Shown piece after piece: positions 13,463 through 21,589 of a stretch of DNA of 25,019 bases. Every line of letters starts with the position of its first letter. Position 1 is the first letter of the stretch. Under the pieces are notes generated by a model. It was not told the DNA's origin. It saw only the letters and a list, made by a program, of their open reading frames with translations, and did no database searches. Origin of the DNA: a virus; the IMG/VR virus record IMGVR_UViG_3300032088_000076, positions 1-25,019 of that record; one strand, given 5' to 3'. A program made the position numbers and the translations under genes.

Positions 13463-14323
13463 CTAATAATTTGTTAAATTCCTAGTTTCTAATAATTCCA
13501 GCTTTATGTTATACATTAAATCTACTTCTGGTAAGCCAGTAACCATTAGCCTTAATCCACCCCAGCCAGTTTCTGCATCGCCAGTTTGGGAAAAGTAGGG
13601 ATATAACCATTCTTCAGGCATTACTGTAGGGCATAATAAGCCCACTGTGCCTAAGCAAATAGTAGCTTGACTATCATTAGCCATTTGTACTGATATATTT
13701 TGTTCAAAAGCATAATAAGCACCGCCTGCTTCCTTAACAGCTATGCCAGTTATCTTAAATACTATTACTGAATGGCTTTGTACATCTATTAACCCACCTA
13801 CTACACCTGCTACTGGTGCTTCTACAGCACCTGCACCTGCTGTTCTAGCTATACAGTGTATAGTGCTGCTTTGGGCATAGCCATTAAAATTATCTAGCTG
13901 CCCATAATTACCACCACCTAAAGCTATTTCGCTTTGTCGCTGCACCTTAGCAAAGCTTCCACTTACACTGGCATTATCCTTATCATTTTCTATTTCATTG
14001 CCCCTGCCGCTTACTGTGCTATTTTGCACCCCCTCGCCTATAGTGTTTTCAGTACCATTTACAGTATTATAAAAGCTGCCCCTTTTTACTTCATTATTAA
14101 CTCCCTCTGTTCTATTGCCTACTGTTAAGGTAGTTTTCATTACAGTACCTAATTCATCTGGCCTATAAGCCCTGCATGTATTGCTTATTTTATCCCAAGT
14201 ATAGCCATAAGCTACACAGCTTGGCTCGTTTGGTAAACATTCATCTGTTCCATTTGTATAAATTACTTGGCCAGTAAGTGTAGTTCTGGCAGGTTTTGTA
14301 ATATGTCCTTTTATAAATTGCAT
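13463..14323 (-). CDS. Beta-helical tail fibre / receptor-binding candidate
   Basis: A 286-aa protein. The N-terminus has several Cys (CLPNEPSCVAYGY, then CRAYRP). Residues about 78-135 form short repeats of the type 'N-x-V-x-G-x-x-N-x-I' (SFYNTVNGTENTIG, NSTVSGRGNEIEND, NASVSGSFAKV) ending EIALGGG, as in YadA-head or trimeric beta-helix domains. The C-terminal ~120 residues look like a compact beta domain. This suggests a trimeric tail fibre or tip that touches the host surface. Its start overlaps the preceding tail-tip gene in TAATG. Receptor unknown. Confidence 0.6.
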   Translation of the reverse strand: MQFIKGHITKPARTTLTGQVIYTNGTDECLPNEPSCVAYGYTWDKISNTCRAYRPDELGTVMKTTLTVGNRTEGVNNEVKRGSFYNTVNGTENTIGEGVQNSTVSGRGNEIENDKDNASVSGSFAKVQRQSEIALGGGNYGQLDNFNGYAQSSTIHCIARTAGAGAVEAPVAGVVGGLIDVQSHSVIVFKITGIAVKEAGGAYYAFEQNISVQMANDSQATICLGTVGLLCPTVMPEEWLYPYFSQTGDAETGWGGLRLMVTGLPEVDLMYNIKLELLETRNLTNY

Positions 14324-17300
14324 TATGGTATCAGTATTAATTCCACACTAGCCAGCAGGCCACTATTATACTTAATTTTATTTACACGATAAACCCTGTT
14401 TTTAATTAATATAGTATCCCAAAAATTCCATTCGTTAATATCTGCTGGGCTTAATTTCATTTTAATATTTACGCTTCTACAATCTGGGTTATATAAAGCA
14501 TCATAATAAGGCAGCCAATAAGTATTAAATAAATTATCAGTTGGGCTATTTCCTACAGGCTGCACTAAAGGGCATTCCCCAAAGTTCAAGTCTTGGGTAT
14601 TAGCACCAGTGCTATTTTGCTGTGTAAGGTGCGACATTCTACCATAAGAAGTATATAACTGCCCAGCAAAACCAAAAAGCCAAGACACGCCATATTCTAA
14701 CTGCTGGCCATTTGGTGCCATTGGTGTAAAATGTAACCCCTCATCAAATAAAATTCTAGGCTTATTTGCAAAAGGTTTATAAGCCCCATCAGCTGATGAA
14801 TAAATATGGCTACATATAAAATCTGGGAAAAGCATTGTTAAGGGTGCTGTCATAGTAGGGGCAAAAGGCTTAGCTACTATTTTCTTTTCGCCTGCTAAAA
14901 GGCTGAAAAATTGATTACCTGCTTCATAGGTTTTAGTTCCATATAAATATCCGCCTAAAGCATTTTTATACTGTGTAACCCTATAATCTGCATTATCTTC
15001 TACATAAGTAAACTTAGTAATTTTAGGTAATTTATTTAAAGGCTGTATTTTTACATTAGACATATCCACTTTTTCAGTCCAATCTATTTGCTTGCTATCT
15101 GGGTTATTTAAAAACACATCAGCATAGGGCTCGATTATTAACCTATTAGGGTTATTTTTATCAGCCATAGTAACCAAATTAAACATATTTTTTATCCCAC
15201 TCCAAAAATCATACTGCTTTAGCTGTGCCCTAATACCTTGCTGCAAAAAGTTAATAGTAGCTTCCCCACCCAAAATAGTAAAAGACATCATATTTCTATC
15301 TTTGTTATTATAGCTATCTTTTAGGAAATCATGCTGCCATGTATTTACTTGTTCATTAGTTGATTGCCATATTGTACCGCCACCTGCTGACTTTCTGAAT
15401 TGAAATTGTAAGGTTTCATTTTGCTGTAGTGTAAAAATTTGCCACATACCATTAGCCCTACCTGCCCCACACTGGGCTTCACTGGCATTTACAATAGGTG
15501 CTGCAGTGCCATCTAAGGCCGAGCAATCAGTACTTCCACTGCTACTAGGCCAAGCACCATCATTAAAATTAATCACACCACTTGCTGCAGTAGTTACTAC
15601 ACCCCCTAAATCTGTTTTTTGTGCACGCCATTCTCCCTCGCCATTAAACCAATCCCTATAAAATCTTGGCTGGCCTGTAGTCATTAATTGCCCATTAGCA
15701 TTCATAGTAAAAAGGCCTGTAGCATTAGCATAAGTAGCAAAGGCTGTTCCTACTGGGTTTTCAGCCTGTGTAATTGGCAGTGTTAAGTTAGTCCATGCAC
15801 CAGTGCTACTAGCTGCCCATTCTTGCTGGTCGTTTTGTACATAAGTGCTAGCTAACAAAGCTTGGTCACCACTAAAATTATAATCCATGAAACACTTCTT
15901 AAAAATACTGCCATTTAAAAAGTTACTGGTATAGCTAAAAGGGGTAAGTTCAAACATTTTATCCAGCAAATATTTGCACTGTATTACTGGCCTAAAAACA
16001 TTTTCTGGCATGCCTACCATAATTTTATTAGCTGTTTGTAAAGTAAACTGCCCACTCCAATTAATAAAAGGATATTTTATTACATTGGTATTATTTACAC
16101 CAAGTGCAGGGTCATAAGCTAAGCTAGTTACTGGTAAAGGGTTAGTAAGTGGCAAGCCAATACTATCATCCCAGCTATCTGGTATGCCTGTTCCTAATAG
16201 ATATTCATGGGCTAATTCGTTCATATCTAAATCGCCCAAAGTACCAGCTTTTAAATAATCACAAAAAGTAGTCGGCTCGCTGTATAGGTTTATATTATAA
16301 CTTATTTGCCCATTTTTTATTTGTACATTAATTAGCTTCATCCAGCCTTCAAAAATAAGCACTGTATCATCTTTAATTTTAGCCTGTGTTTTCGCAAAAG
16401 GATTAAAGAAAAATACATCATGGGCTTGACTTCTAGTTACATCAAAATAAAAGCTAAATATCTTATTATTATGCTTAGTGGCTGGCACCATAAAGCTTTT
16501 AGAATAGCTTGCTATTTTTTCATCTACCTTAGTAAAATCATCAGCACTTAGGCTAAGGGGTATAGTTTCATCTTTGTATAAATCTAAAATAACTTGCCCA
16601 TCATTTAAAAAGGTTTGAGCATTACCTGCAGCTGCATTAGTTTGGGCTGTTAATCCGCCATTATTTATATTAGGATTATTAGGGAAATTAGTTGGGCTTG
16701 TTACTATACTTACTGTGCTTATTACTGCTGGCTGGGTGCTATTACCTTGAAAGCTTATCTGCAATACTTCCCTAGTATCCCTAGCTATAAAATTTTGGTA
16801 AAATCTTGTCTGGGTGCTTATGCTAGCCCTTAAAGGGTTTCCTATATTAGCACCTGTGCTGGCGTTTATCATATCCGCCCTAGCTTCTAACATGCCTTGC
16901 CTGCCCCCTAACTGGCTAATCCTTGCTAGGTTATTCATTTTAGTAGGTTGTTCCCATTCTGTAGCACCTGTAGCCCCTATTTCTAAGCGGCCTGCTGGTG
17001 CACTTTCTATAGTTATTAAAACCCTGTAGCTATTACCTGCTTGCAAGCCATCGACTGTAGTATAAGCTATTGCTGTACTGCCACCACCACCTGCAGTAGT
17101 TAGCCTTAAATTACCCCCCTCTAATCTTGGTAAGGCTGCACCTGTAATATCATTGGTGTAGCTTAACCGCCACTGCCCTATAGGTGCTGCATTTGTTCTT
17201 AAAGCTGGCAAGTTACTTACTATCCCCCCACTATTAGGGGTGCCAATATTAGTAGCAGTGCCAAAACTATTACCAGCAAAGCCAGCATTTCCTACTAACT

Positions 17301-17436
17301 GGGGTGTAAGTACTGGAGTTAATATTGGTGTAGTACCCCCATTATTACTATTAGCACCTGTGCTGCTTGTATTGCCATTAGTATAAGAATAATAGCCATC
17401 ATATTTTTGCGGATATAAGATTAATTGTACTGCCAT
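14323..17436 (-). CDS. Large tail-tip / hub protein with carbohydrate-binding-like domain
   Basis: A 1037-aa structural protein, the largest in the window. The low-complexity Asn/Thr/Gly N-terminus is followed (about 85-160) by a jelly-roll-like segment (TNDITGAALPRLEGGNLRLT, GLQAGNSYRVLITIESAPAG) reminiscent of carbohydrate-binding modules. Next comes a hub-like region (DETIPLSLSADDFTKVDEKI, FFNPFAKTQAKIKDDTVLIF, INLYSEPTTFCDYLKAGTL). The C-terminal third has RLIIEPYADVFLNNPDSKQI and ends NRVYRVNKIKYNSGLLASVE. These are recurring features of Bacteroidetes phage tail-tip proteins. Role as baseplate hub and glycan binder is inferred. Confidence 0.65.
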   Translation of the reverse strand: MAVQLILYPQKYDGYYSYTNGNTSSTGANSNNGGTTPILTPVLTPQLVGNAGFAGNSFGTATNIGTPNSGGIVSNLPALRTNAAPIGQWRLSYTNDITGAALPRLEGGNLRLTTAGGGGSTAIAYTTVDGLQAGNSYRVLITIESAPAGRLEIGATGATEWEQPTKMNNLARISQLGGRQGMLEARADMINASTGANIGNPLRASISTQTRFYQNFIARDTREVLQISFQGNSTQPAVISTVSIVTSPTNFPNNPNINNGGLTAQTNAAAGNAQTFLNDGQVILDLYKDETIPLSLSADDFTKVDEKIASYSKSFMVPATKHNNKIFSFYFDVTRSQAHDVFFFNPFAKTQAKIKDDTVLIFEGWMKLINVQIKNGQISYNINLYSEPTTFCDYLKAGTLGDLDMNELAHEYLLGTGIPDSWDDSIGLPLTNPLPVTSLAYDPALGVNNTNVIKYPFINWSGQFTLQTANKIMVGMPENVFRPVIQCKYLLDKMFELTPFSYTSNFLNGSIFKKCFMDYNFSGDQALLASTYVQNDQQEWAASSTGAWTNLTLPITQAENPVGTAFATYANATGLFTMNANGQLMTTGQPRFYRDWFNGEGEWRAQKTDLGGVVTTAASGVINFNDGAWPSSSGSTDCSALDGTAAPIVNASEAQCGAGRANGMWQIFTLQQNETLQFQFRKSAGGGTIWQSTNEQVNTWQHDFLKDSYNNKDRNMMSFTILGGEATINFLQQGIRAQLKQYDFWSGIKNMFNLVTMADKNNPNRLIIEPYADVFLNNPDSKQIDWTEKVDMSNVKIQPLNKLPKITKFTYVEDNADYRVTQYKNALGGYLYGTKTYEAGNQFFSLLAGEKKIVAKPFAPTMTAPLTMLFPDFICSHIYSSADGAYKPFANKPRILFDEGLHFTPMAPNGQQLEYGVSWLFGFAGQLYTSYGRMSHLTQQNSTGANTQDLNFGECPLVQPVGNSPTDNLFNTYWLPYYDALYNPDCRSVNIKMKLSPADINEWNFWDTILIKNRVYRVNKIKYNSGLLASVELILIP

Positions 17437-17439
17437 ATT

Positions 17440-18936
17440 TTATGCTCTTTGAATATTTAAGGCCTTGCTTTTATCAATTTTTAAGCTGTATTGTATTAAG
17501 CCATCATTTGCTATAGTTTTTTTGCTGTATTTAGTTTCAGCTATTACTACTGGCTCTATGTATTTGTGTATATATTTAACATCTGTAAAAGCCTGTGTAG
17601 GGTTCCAGTCACTAAATTTATTAACTATATAAACTTGGCTGCTTGTAAATAGTTCTTCAAACCATGCAGCTGTAGCTTCATCTACATAATCTGTATTTAA
17701 TTGCAGGCTTTCTTTAGCTACATTATCAAAAACTTTCATACCCCCTAAGTGGTCTTTAGGTCGCCAATACTTTTCATTCCAAGTGCCTGCCAGCTGCTGG
17801 TAATTTTTACGCTTAGATTTAATAGTTTTTTTACTTTTCTTTCTAAAGGTATAATAATCCCAAGCACCTAGCCTATTTTGCCAGCATAACCTTACTGGCT
17901 CATATCCCCTGCAATCATCGTAAACTATTTCAAAATCATACACCCTACCGATTTCCCTTTTTTCATTACCACTAGCATAAAGCTTATATCCTACTGCACT
18001 TGATGGCCATGTTTCACCCCTACCTTTCATATTAGCTAAGCCATGCCCAAAATAAACCCAGTAAGAACTTGTATCTAAATCTGGTGTTAAGCTATTTTTA
18101 CCGCCATTTATAGGCACATTCCAATAAGTATTCTGCTGCACTACAGCACCAGCTGCATTATAAAAGTCCATAGTAATAAATTCTATGGCATTATTAGCTT
18201 GGGCTGGGTTTGTTCTTTCATTTCCACTATTTATGCAATTTAAAAAAGCTACTGTTCCATAGTCATTTTCGCCCATCTGCTGCTTAGTTGGCATATTAGT
18301 AAGAAACTTGCCACCAATAGCACTCCCAAAAGTGCCCCTAATATAATAATCACCGCTTCCATCATCATAATTAATATCCTGCATATCATACCAGTATCTA
18401 TTATTTTTGTCATAGCTTATAGGGTTAGTGTTAAATAATACGCCATTATAGGCCAGCTTAATAAAAGTAGTTCTTTCATTTCCTGCATCTATAGTAGCTA
18501 AGCCTGTTACTGGGTCTGCAAATTCTACCTTAAATCTTAACTGGTACCATGTTAAGTTTTTATTAGAAGTGCAAAATTTATCTATAAGGTGTAAGGCATG
18601 GGGTGTAGTATCACTATAGGGCACAGTTTTAAAGGTGCTATTTTGGTTAGGGTTTTGGGTGCTTATTCCTTTTCTACCTTCATGCTGCACATTTGTATAA
18701 GCTTCTATTACAGGGCTTACATCAAATATTCCACTCCCTGCAGCATTAGGGCTAGTCTTTAAAGTAGCTACAGGGAAATTAGTACTTATAGGATTAAATT
18801 GCTTGCCTACATAAATTTCGCAAATAAATTTAACATTGGTTTGATTTAAAACTACATTATCATCAATAACTGTATAGACAGTTGGCTGGCTTGCTGGCTG
18901 CAGCATTACTGCTGGCTCTTGTATAAGTGATATCAT
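17440..18936 (-). CDS. Tail protein, distal-tail-like
   Basis: A 498-aa, aromatic-rich beta protein. The N-terminus (SLIQEPAVMLQPASQPTVYT) and the block around residue 355-375 (VRLCWQNRLGAWDYYTFRKK) are typical of a structural family I recall next to tail-tip genes in Bacteroidetes phages ('N-R-x-G-x-W-D-Y-Y-T-F'). It lies between the neck/completion gene and the large tail-tip gene, the usual place for a distal tail protein. The start overlaps the previous gene as TAATG; the stop is 3 bases before the next start. Function inferred from order and pattern. Confidence 0.6.
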   Translation of the reverse strand: MISLIQEPAVMLQPASQPTVYTVIDDNVVLNQTNVKFICEIYVGKQFNPISTNFPVATLKTSPNAAGSGIFDVSPVIEAYTNVQHEGRKGISTQNPNQNSTFKTVPYSDTTPHALHLIDKFCTSNKNLTWYQLRFKVEFADPVTGLATIDAGNERTTFIKLAYNGVLFNTNPISYDKNNRYWYDMQDINYDDGSGDYYIRGTFGSAIGGKFLTNMPTKQQMGENDYGTVAFLNCINSGNERTNPAQANNAIEFITMDFYNAAGAVVQQNTYWNVPINGGKNSLTPDLDTSSYWVYFGHGLANMKGRGETWPSSAVGYKLYASGNEKREIGRVYDFEIVYDDCRGYEPVRLCWQNRLGAWDYYTFRKKSKKTIKSKRKNYQQLAGTWNEKYWRPKDHLGGMKVFDNVAKESLQLNTDYVDEATAAWFEELFTSSQVYIVNKFSDWNPTQAFTDVKYIHKYIEPVVIAETKYSKKTIANDGLIQYSLKIDKSKALNIQRA

Positions 18937-19508
18937 TATTTTTTTCTTTTAATACCTGCAAAAGCTGTTTCAGTGAAATCATCTTTAAAAGCTATTGCAT
19001 AATCTTGCTTTAAGTTTTTTAAGTTATCCTCTAAGGCATTTTGCAAAAAGCTTATGCCATGTATTCCCTTAATATATATGTTCCTGCTAATTAGCATTGT
19101 AAGCGATTTAGTGGTATAGCCTGCATAGCTTATGCCCTTTTTCTTAATCCATTTCCCTATCGCTTTTGTTAAGCCACCGCCTTTACTTTTACCAAAGGCA
19201 AAAGGGCTATCTTTACGCTTGCCCTGCCATGTAGTATAGTATCTTCTACCACCCCACTTGCCTGCATGGCGGCCAGTTAATATTTCACCACCGCTACCCT
19301 TTACACCTTTATCCACAAAAGTACCATAGTCAGCCATTTTAAAGCTTACTACAAAGCCATTAGCCTTTAGCTCTAAATTATAGCCTATAGTATTACTTAA
19401 AGCTGTAGCACCTTTTTTAGCACTAAGGTTACTTTTAGCAGCTTTTACTACATCTTTGGCAAAGCTTGCTAATACCCTTTGCTGGCTTGCAGTGTTTACA
19501 TCAGCCAT
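18936..19508 (-). CDS. HK97 gp10-like head-tail / tail completion protein
   Basis: A 190-aa basic protein. The segment FKMADYGTFVDKGVKGSGGE followed by a 'SPFAFGKSKGGGLTKAIGKW' block and a basic C-terminus is the pattern of gp10-like proteins that join tail and neck in siphoviruses ('Y..FV..G......F'). The position among tail genes, after two small tail proteins and before the distal-tail-like gene, agrees. It carries several Lys/Arg-rich stretches, including KIRKK-type C-terminal residues (GIKRKK). Confidence 0.65.
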   Translation of the reverse strand: MADVNTASQQRVLASFAKDVVKAAKSNLSAKKGATALSNTIGYNLELKANGFVVSFKMADYGTFVDKGVKGSGGEILTGRHAGKWGGRRYYTTWQGKRKDSPFAFGKSKGGGLTKAIGKWIKKKGISYAGYTTKSLTMLISRNIYIKGIHGISFLQNALEDNLKNLKQDYAIAFKDDFTETAFAGIKRKK

Positions 19509-19509
19509 A

Positions 19510-20031
19510 TTAAGCAGCTTTTTTCTTACCTGCTACAAATAATTCTATATTTACACTTTCTGCACTTTCCCCAAAAGTAGGATTACTAATCACTATATAG
19601 GATAAGTCAGTTGGTGCATTATTAAAATTAGGCACAGTAGCTTCACCTAGCTTGCCCCTTTCACTATCCCACATTATAGCAGTTTGGGCTGGCTGTAGTG
19701 TAAACCTGCAGCTATCTGCACTTTTTGCTGCTGTACATTGATTATCTTGCCCATTACTTACAAAGGCTACTTCTATTGTAACTGTTTCTGATAGGTTTGT
19801 AACTCTTATATATTTACTATCGTTATAATCATAACTTTGGTATTGGGCTGCATTAGTAACGCTTGCCCAGTTTCCTATAACTGTTTGTGCTGCCCTTGCT
19901 GTTCCTGCTGGGCATTCCATTATCTTTTCTGCTACATAATCTATATCAGCTATAGCTACTGTGTTTGTGCTGCCCCTTACCGCCCCATTAAGGGTAACGC
20001 TTTCAGTAATTGTACTTGTAAAAGTTGTCAT
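19510..20031 (-). CDS. Unknown tail-module protein, 173 aa
   Basis: A 173-aa protein starting MTTFTSTITESVTLNGAVRG, beta-rich with strands such as SKYIRVTNLSETVTIEVAFV and YIVISNPTFGESAESVNIEL and a basic tail (GKKKAA). No catalytic motif. It could be a small tail or virion surface protein; an Ig-like or jelly-roll fold is plausible from the strand pattern. Starts 7 bases after the 40-aa gene at 20039-20161. I cannot name a family. Confidence 0.65.
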   Translation of the reverse strand: MTTFTSTITESVTLNGAVRGSTNTVAIADIDYVAEKIMECPAGTARAAQTVIGNWASVTNAAQYQSYDYNDSKYIRVTNLSETVTIEVAFVSNGQDNQCTAAKSADSCRFTLQPAQTAIMWDSERGKLGEATVPNFNNAPTDLSYIVISNPTFGESAESVNIELFVAGKKKAA

Positions 20032-20038
20032 TTTTTCT

Positions 20039-20161
20039 TTATTTGGTTATTATTGTATTAGTTATTTTAAGCCTGTTTAAGCCACTTTCCCAGTGCTCTA
20101 GTATATCACTATGAAAATAATTAGTTCTTAATTTTACTAGGTATAAGCTTGCTTTATTCAT
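20039..20161 (-). CDS. Small protein, 40 aa, related to the endolysin N-terminus
   Basis: ATG at 20161 opens a 40-codon frame, MNKASLYLVKLRTNYFHSDI... ending LKITNTIITK, stop TAA. The frame fills a gap between two tail genes exactly (5 bases after one stop, 7 before the next start). Residues LVKLRT...H..IL...ES.L.RL match the first 28 residues of the M15 endolysin at 4141 (about 14 of 24 identical without gaps), and codons are also similar, so the two share ancestry. No known family. A small regulatory, membrane-independent or structural peptide is possible. The matching gene context is the evidence that this is more than a random short frame. Confidence 0.65.
   Translation of the reverse strand: MNKASLYLVKLRTNYFHSDILEHWESGLNRLKITNTIITK
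20059..20088. repeat. 10-bp repeat blocks inside the 40-aa gene
   Basis: Plus-strand blocks TAGTTATTTT, AAGCCTGTTT, AAGCCACTTT follow the same 10-bp register as 2241-2280 and 4051-4080. The array lies within the coding sequence for the LNRL/KRL segment of the shared module. Confidence 0.45.
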
Positions 20162-20166
20162 GTATA

Positions 20167-20727
20167 TTAATCTATACAGTTATTATTATCTTTCAGCGGC
20201 ACATTACACGCTGGGAAAGGGTTATCCACCATCACAGTAAAGTCCACCATCCACCCAGTTACTGCATTGTCAAATCTTTCAGTGAATGGCTGTAAAGTAT
20301 ATTGCCCCTCTGAATAATATACTGGCCTTTCTGCTTCATCTACTTTGGTTATATTGCCATTTCTAAAAAGGCTAATAATATCTAAAAGTATTTGTAGGGT
20401 ATCACTTTGCACCTGCTGCTCGTTACTTTCATCTGGCTCTACTAAGTCCATAATAATTAGCTGAAAGTTATATTGTAAATTTGTAACATCTGTGCTAACT
20501 GTAGTAGGCACCACATGGAAATAAGGATATAACACATTCTTTTCAATATCTATTTCCCATATATCCCCATATCCTACTTGGTTTACAAAAGCATGCTTAA
20601 AACCTATGCAGCATAATGTATCAATAACATTGTTAAAAGTTTTGTACCTAATACTATCATAAGGAAATTGGTCAGTAACACTTTTGCTGCTACTATTTCG
20701 CCACATGGCGTATCTACTTTCTGGCAT
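20167..20727 (-). CDS. Tail terminator / completion-like protein
   Basis: A 186-aa protein. Pattern 'NFQLIIMDLVEPDESNEQQV', 'SDTLQILLDIISLFRNG' and 'LQPFTERFDNAVTGWMVDFT' is, from memory, a Bacteroidetes phage tail-module family with a terminator-like profile: a soluble alpha/beta protein with an acidic loop and a conserved F-E-R-F-D-N-x-V-T-G-W end. It follows the tail chaperone pair (14-base overlap), where siphoviruses often encode tail completion factors. Named by order and pattern, no search done. Confidence 0.55.
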   Translation of the reverse strand: MPESRYAMWRNSSSKSVTDQFPYDSIRYKTFNNVIDTLCCIGFKHAFVNQVGYGDIWEIDIEKNVLYPYFHVVPTTVSTDVTNLQYNFQLIIMDLVEPDESNEQQVQSDTLQILLDIISLFRNGNITKVDEAERPVYYSEGQYTLQPFTERFDNAVTGWMVDFTVMVDNPFPACNVPLKDNNNCID

Positions 20728-20926
20728 GTCTTTGTACTTTGTTAGTTAATTCTAAATCTGTTTCATAGCATAACCAAGTAAGGCAGGTGTATAATTCCAG
20801 CCCTGCTATTTGTGCTAAGTGTATTATATTTCCATTTGTCAATCTATACATCACCCCAAACCAGCCCCACCTACTGGCGAAAGCTTCATCATTATTCCTA
20901 CCTATTTCAGTTAAATCATTATCCAT
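20714..20926 (-). CDS. Second tail assembly chaperone component (gpT-like)
   Basis: From ATG 20926 this gives 70 residues (MDNDLTEIGRNNDEAFASRW...). The segment ASRWGWFGVMYRLTNGNIIH and ECLTWL-like CLTWLCYETDL is a pattern I know from small proteins after tail chaperone genes in Bacteroidetes phages. The ATG shares one base with the upstream stop (TAATG), as for two other genes in this operon, so reinitiation is one route. The same frame is open back to 21001, where a T9 run would allow a -1 shift to make a chaperone fusion, as for lambda gpG/gpGT. Either or both products may exist. Confidence 0.65.
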   Translation of the reverse strand: MDNDLTEIGRNNDEAFASRWGWFGVMYRLTNGNIIHLAQIAGLELYTCLTWLCYETDLELTNKVQRHARK

Positions 20927-21531
20927 TATGCTGTCGCTTCCCTCAATTTCATTGTTAAAAACAGTGGCAAAATTTTTGATAGTTTTCTTACGAAAGTCCA
21001 AAAAAAAACAAGGGCACTTTGCACCTGTTCTGCTGCCATATCTTTAAATTCTTGTTCCCTAATACGCTTACTATCTACATCATACTTTTCAATAGTGTAA
21101 AAATTTCCTTTAGTTTCTACAATAGGCCTGTATAGCACTGCCATAATCCTATGCATGTTAGCCTGCAGGCCATCTTGTATGCAGCTTTCTATATCTGCCC
21201 ATTCCCCTAAAGTTATTTCTTCAAGGTTTGGGTGAAAGCCATATTCTATTTCATTTACAGTTATTTTGTTCTGCAGGTTACTGTTAGCCCTTGCCTGTAT
21301 ATCAGCTAGCAATTTCATTAGCTTAGATACATCTTCTATATTTAATTCCTTAACCAGTTTTTCTGGCATATCGCTTAGGGCTGTTATGCTTGCTATAGCT
21401 TCTTCTGCCTTGTTTTTAGCACCAGCTGCATTAGCAATTAATGTAGCCCAGCTTTCTAAGCTTACATCTTCCCAGCTATTTATAATATTATAGCTTTCCT
21501 TTTTTCCGTCTTTGGTAATATTTACTTTCAT
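20926..21531 (-). CDS. Tail assembly chaperone (gpG-like)
   Basis: A 201-aa soluble helical protein starting MKVNITKDGKKESYNIINSW. A WEDVSLESWATLI segment near the start and EITLGEWADIESCIQDGLQA in the middle, then a C-terminal VFFWTFVRKLSKILPLF region, follow the pattern of tail chaperone-like genes in Bacteroidetes phages. It precedes the short gpT-like frame and the tail genes. The TTTTTTTTT run near codons 175-178 lies just before the out-of-frame overlap. Start supported by leader TTAATTAAGGACTATG with an AAGGA ribosome site. The tape measure partner is encoded about 7.5 kb later. Confidence 0.65.
   Translation of the reverse strand: MKVNITKDGKKESYNIINSWEDVSLESWATLIANAAGAKNKAEEAIASITALSDMPEKLVKELNIEDVSKLMKLLADIQARANSNLQNKITVNEIEYGFHPNLEEITLGEWADIESCIQDGLQANMHRIMAVLYRPIVETKGNFYTIEKYDVDSKRIREQEFKDMAAEQVQSALVFFWTFVRKLSKILPLFLTMKLREATA
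21000..21009 (-). promoter_or_regulatory. Candidate -1 ribosomal frameshift site (G-T9)
   Basis: Minus-strand codons GTT TTT TTT TGG (21009-20998) contain nine T. Slipping one base back on T-TTT-TTT moves reading into the frame that encodes the gpT-like protein, open from 21001 to its stop at 20714. Position and direction match programmed shifts in tail chaperone genes. The downstream stem is weak (TTTC-GTAA-GAAA), so efficiency is unknown. Confidence 0.5.
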
Positions 21532-21555
21532 AGTCCTTAATTAATAATAGATTAT

Positions 21556-21585
21556 TTTGTTATTTAGTTTAAAATCGTATATTTG
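21556..21585 (+). promoter_or_regulatory. Plus-strand Bacteroidetes-type promoter
   Basis: Plus strand has TTTG (21556-21559), 18 bases, then TATATTTG (21578-21585): full matches to the -33 TTTG and -7 TAnnTTTG elements at an allowed spacing. Predicted start is near 21590. It points away from the chaperone gene and into the terminal part of terL on the opposite strand. No plus-strand protein frame with a start follows it, so an RNA product is suggested. Confidence 0.6.
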
Positions 21586-21589
21586 TCTT

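Noticed and set aside
17402-17409. Plus-strand TATTTTTG resembling a -7 promoter box
   Set aside because: No TTTG at a suitable distance upstream, and it lies in the A-rich start region of a tail gene; single -7 matches are expected by chance in such AT-rich DNA.
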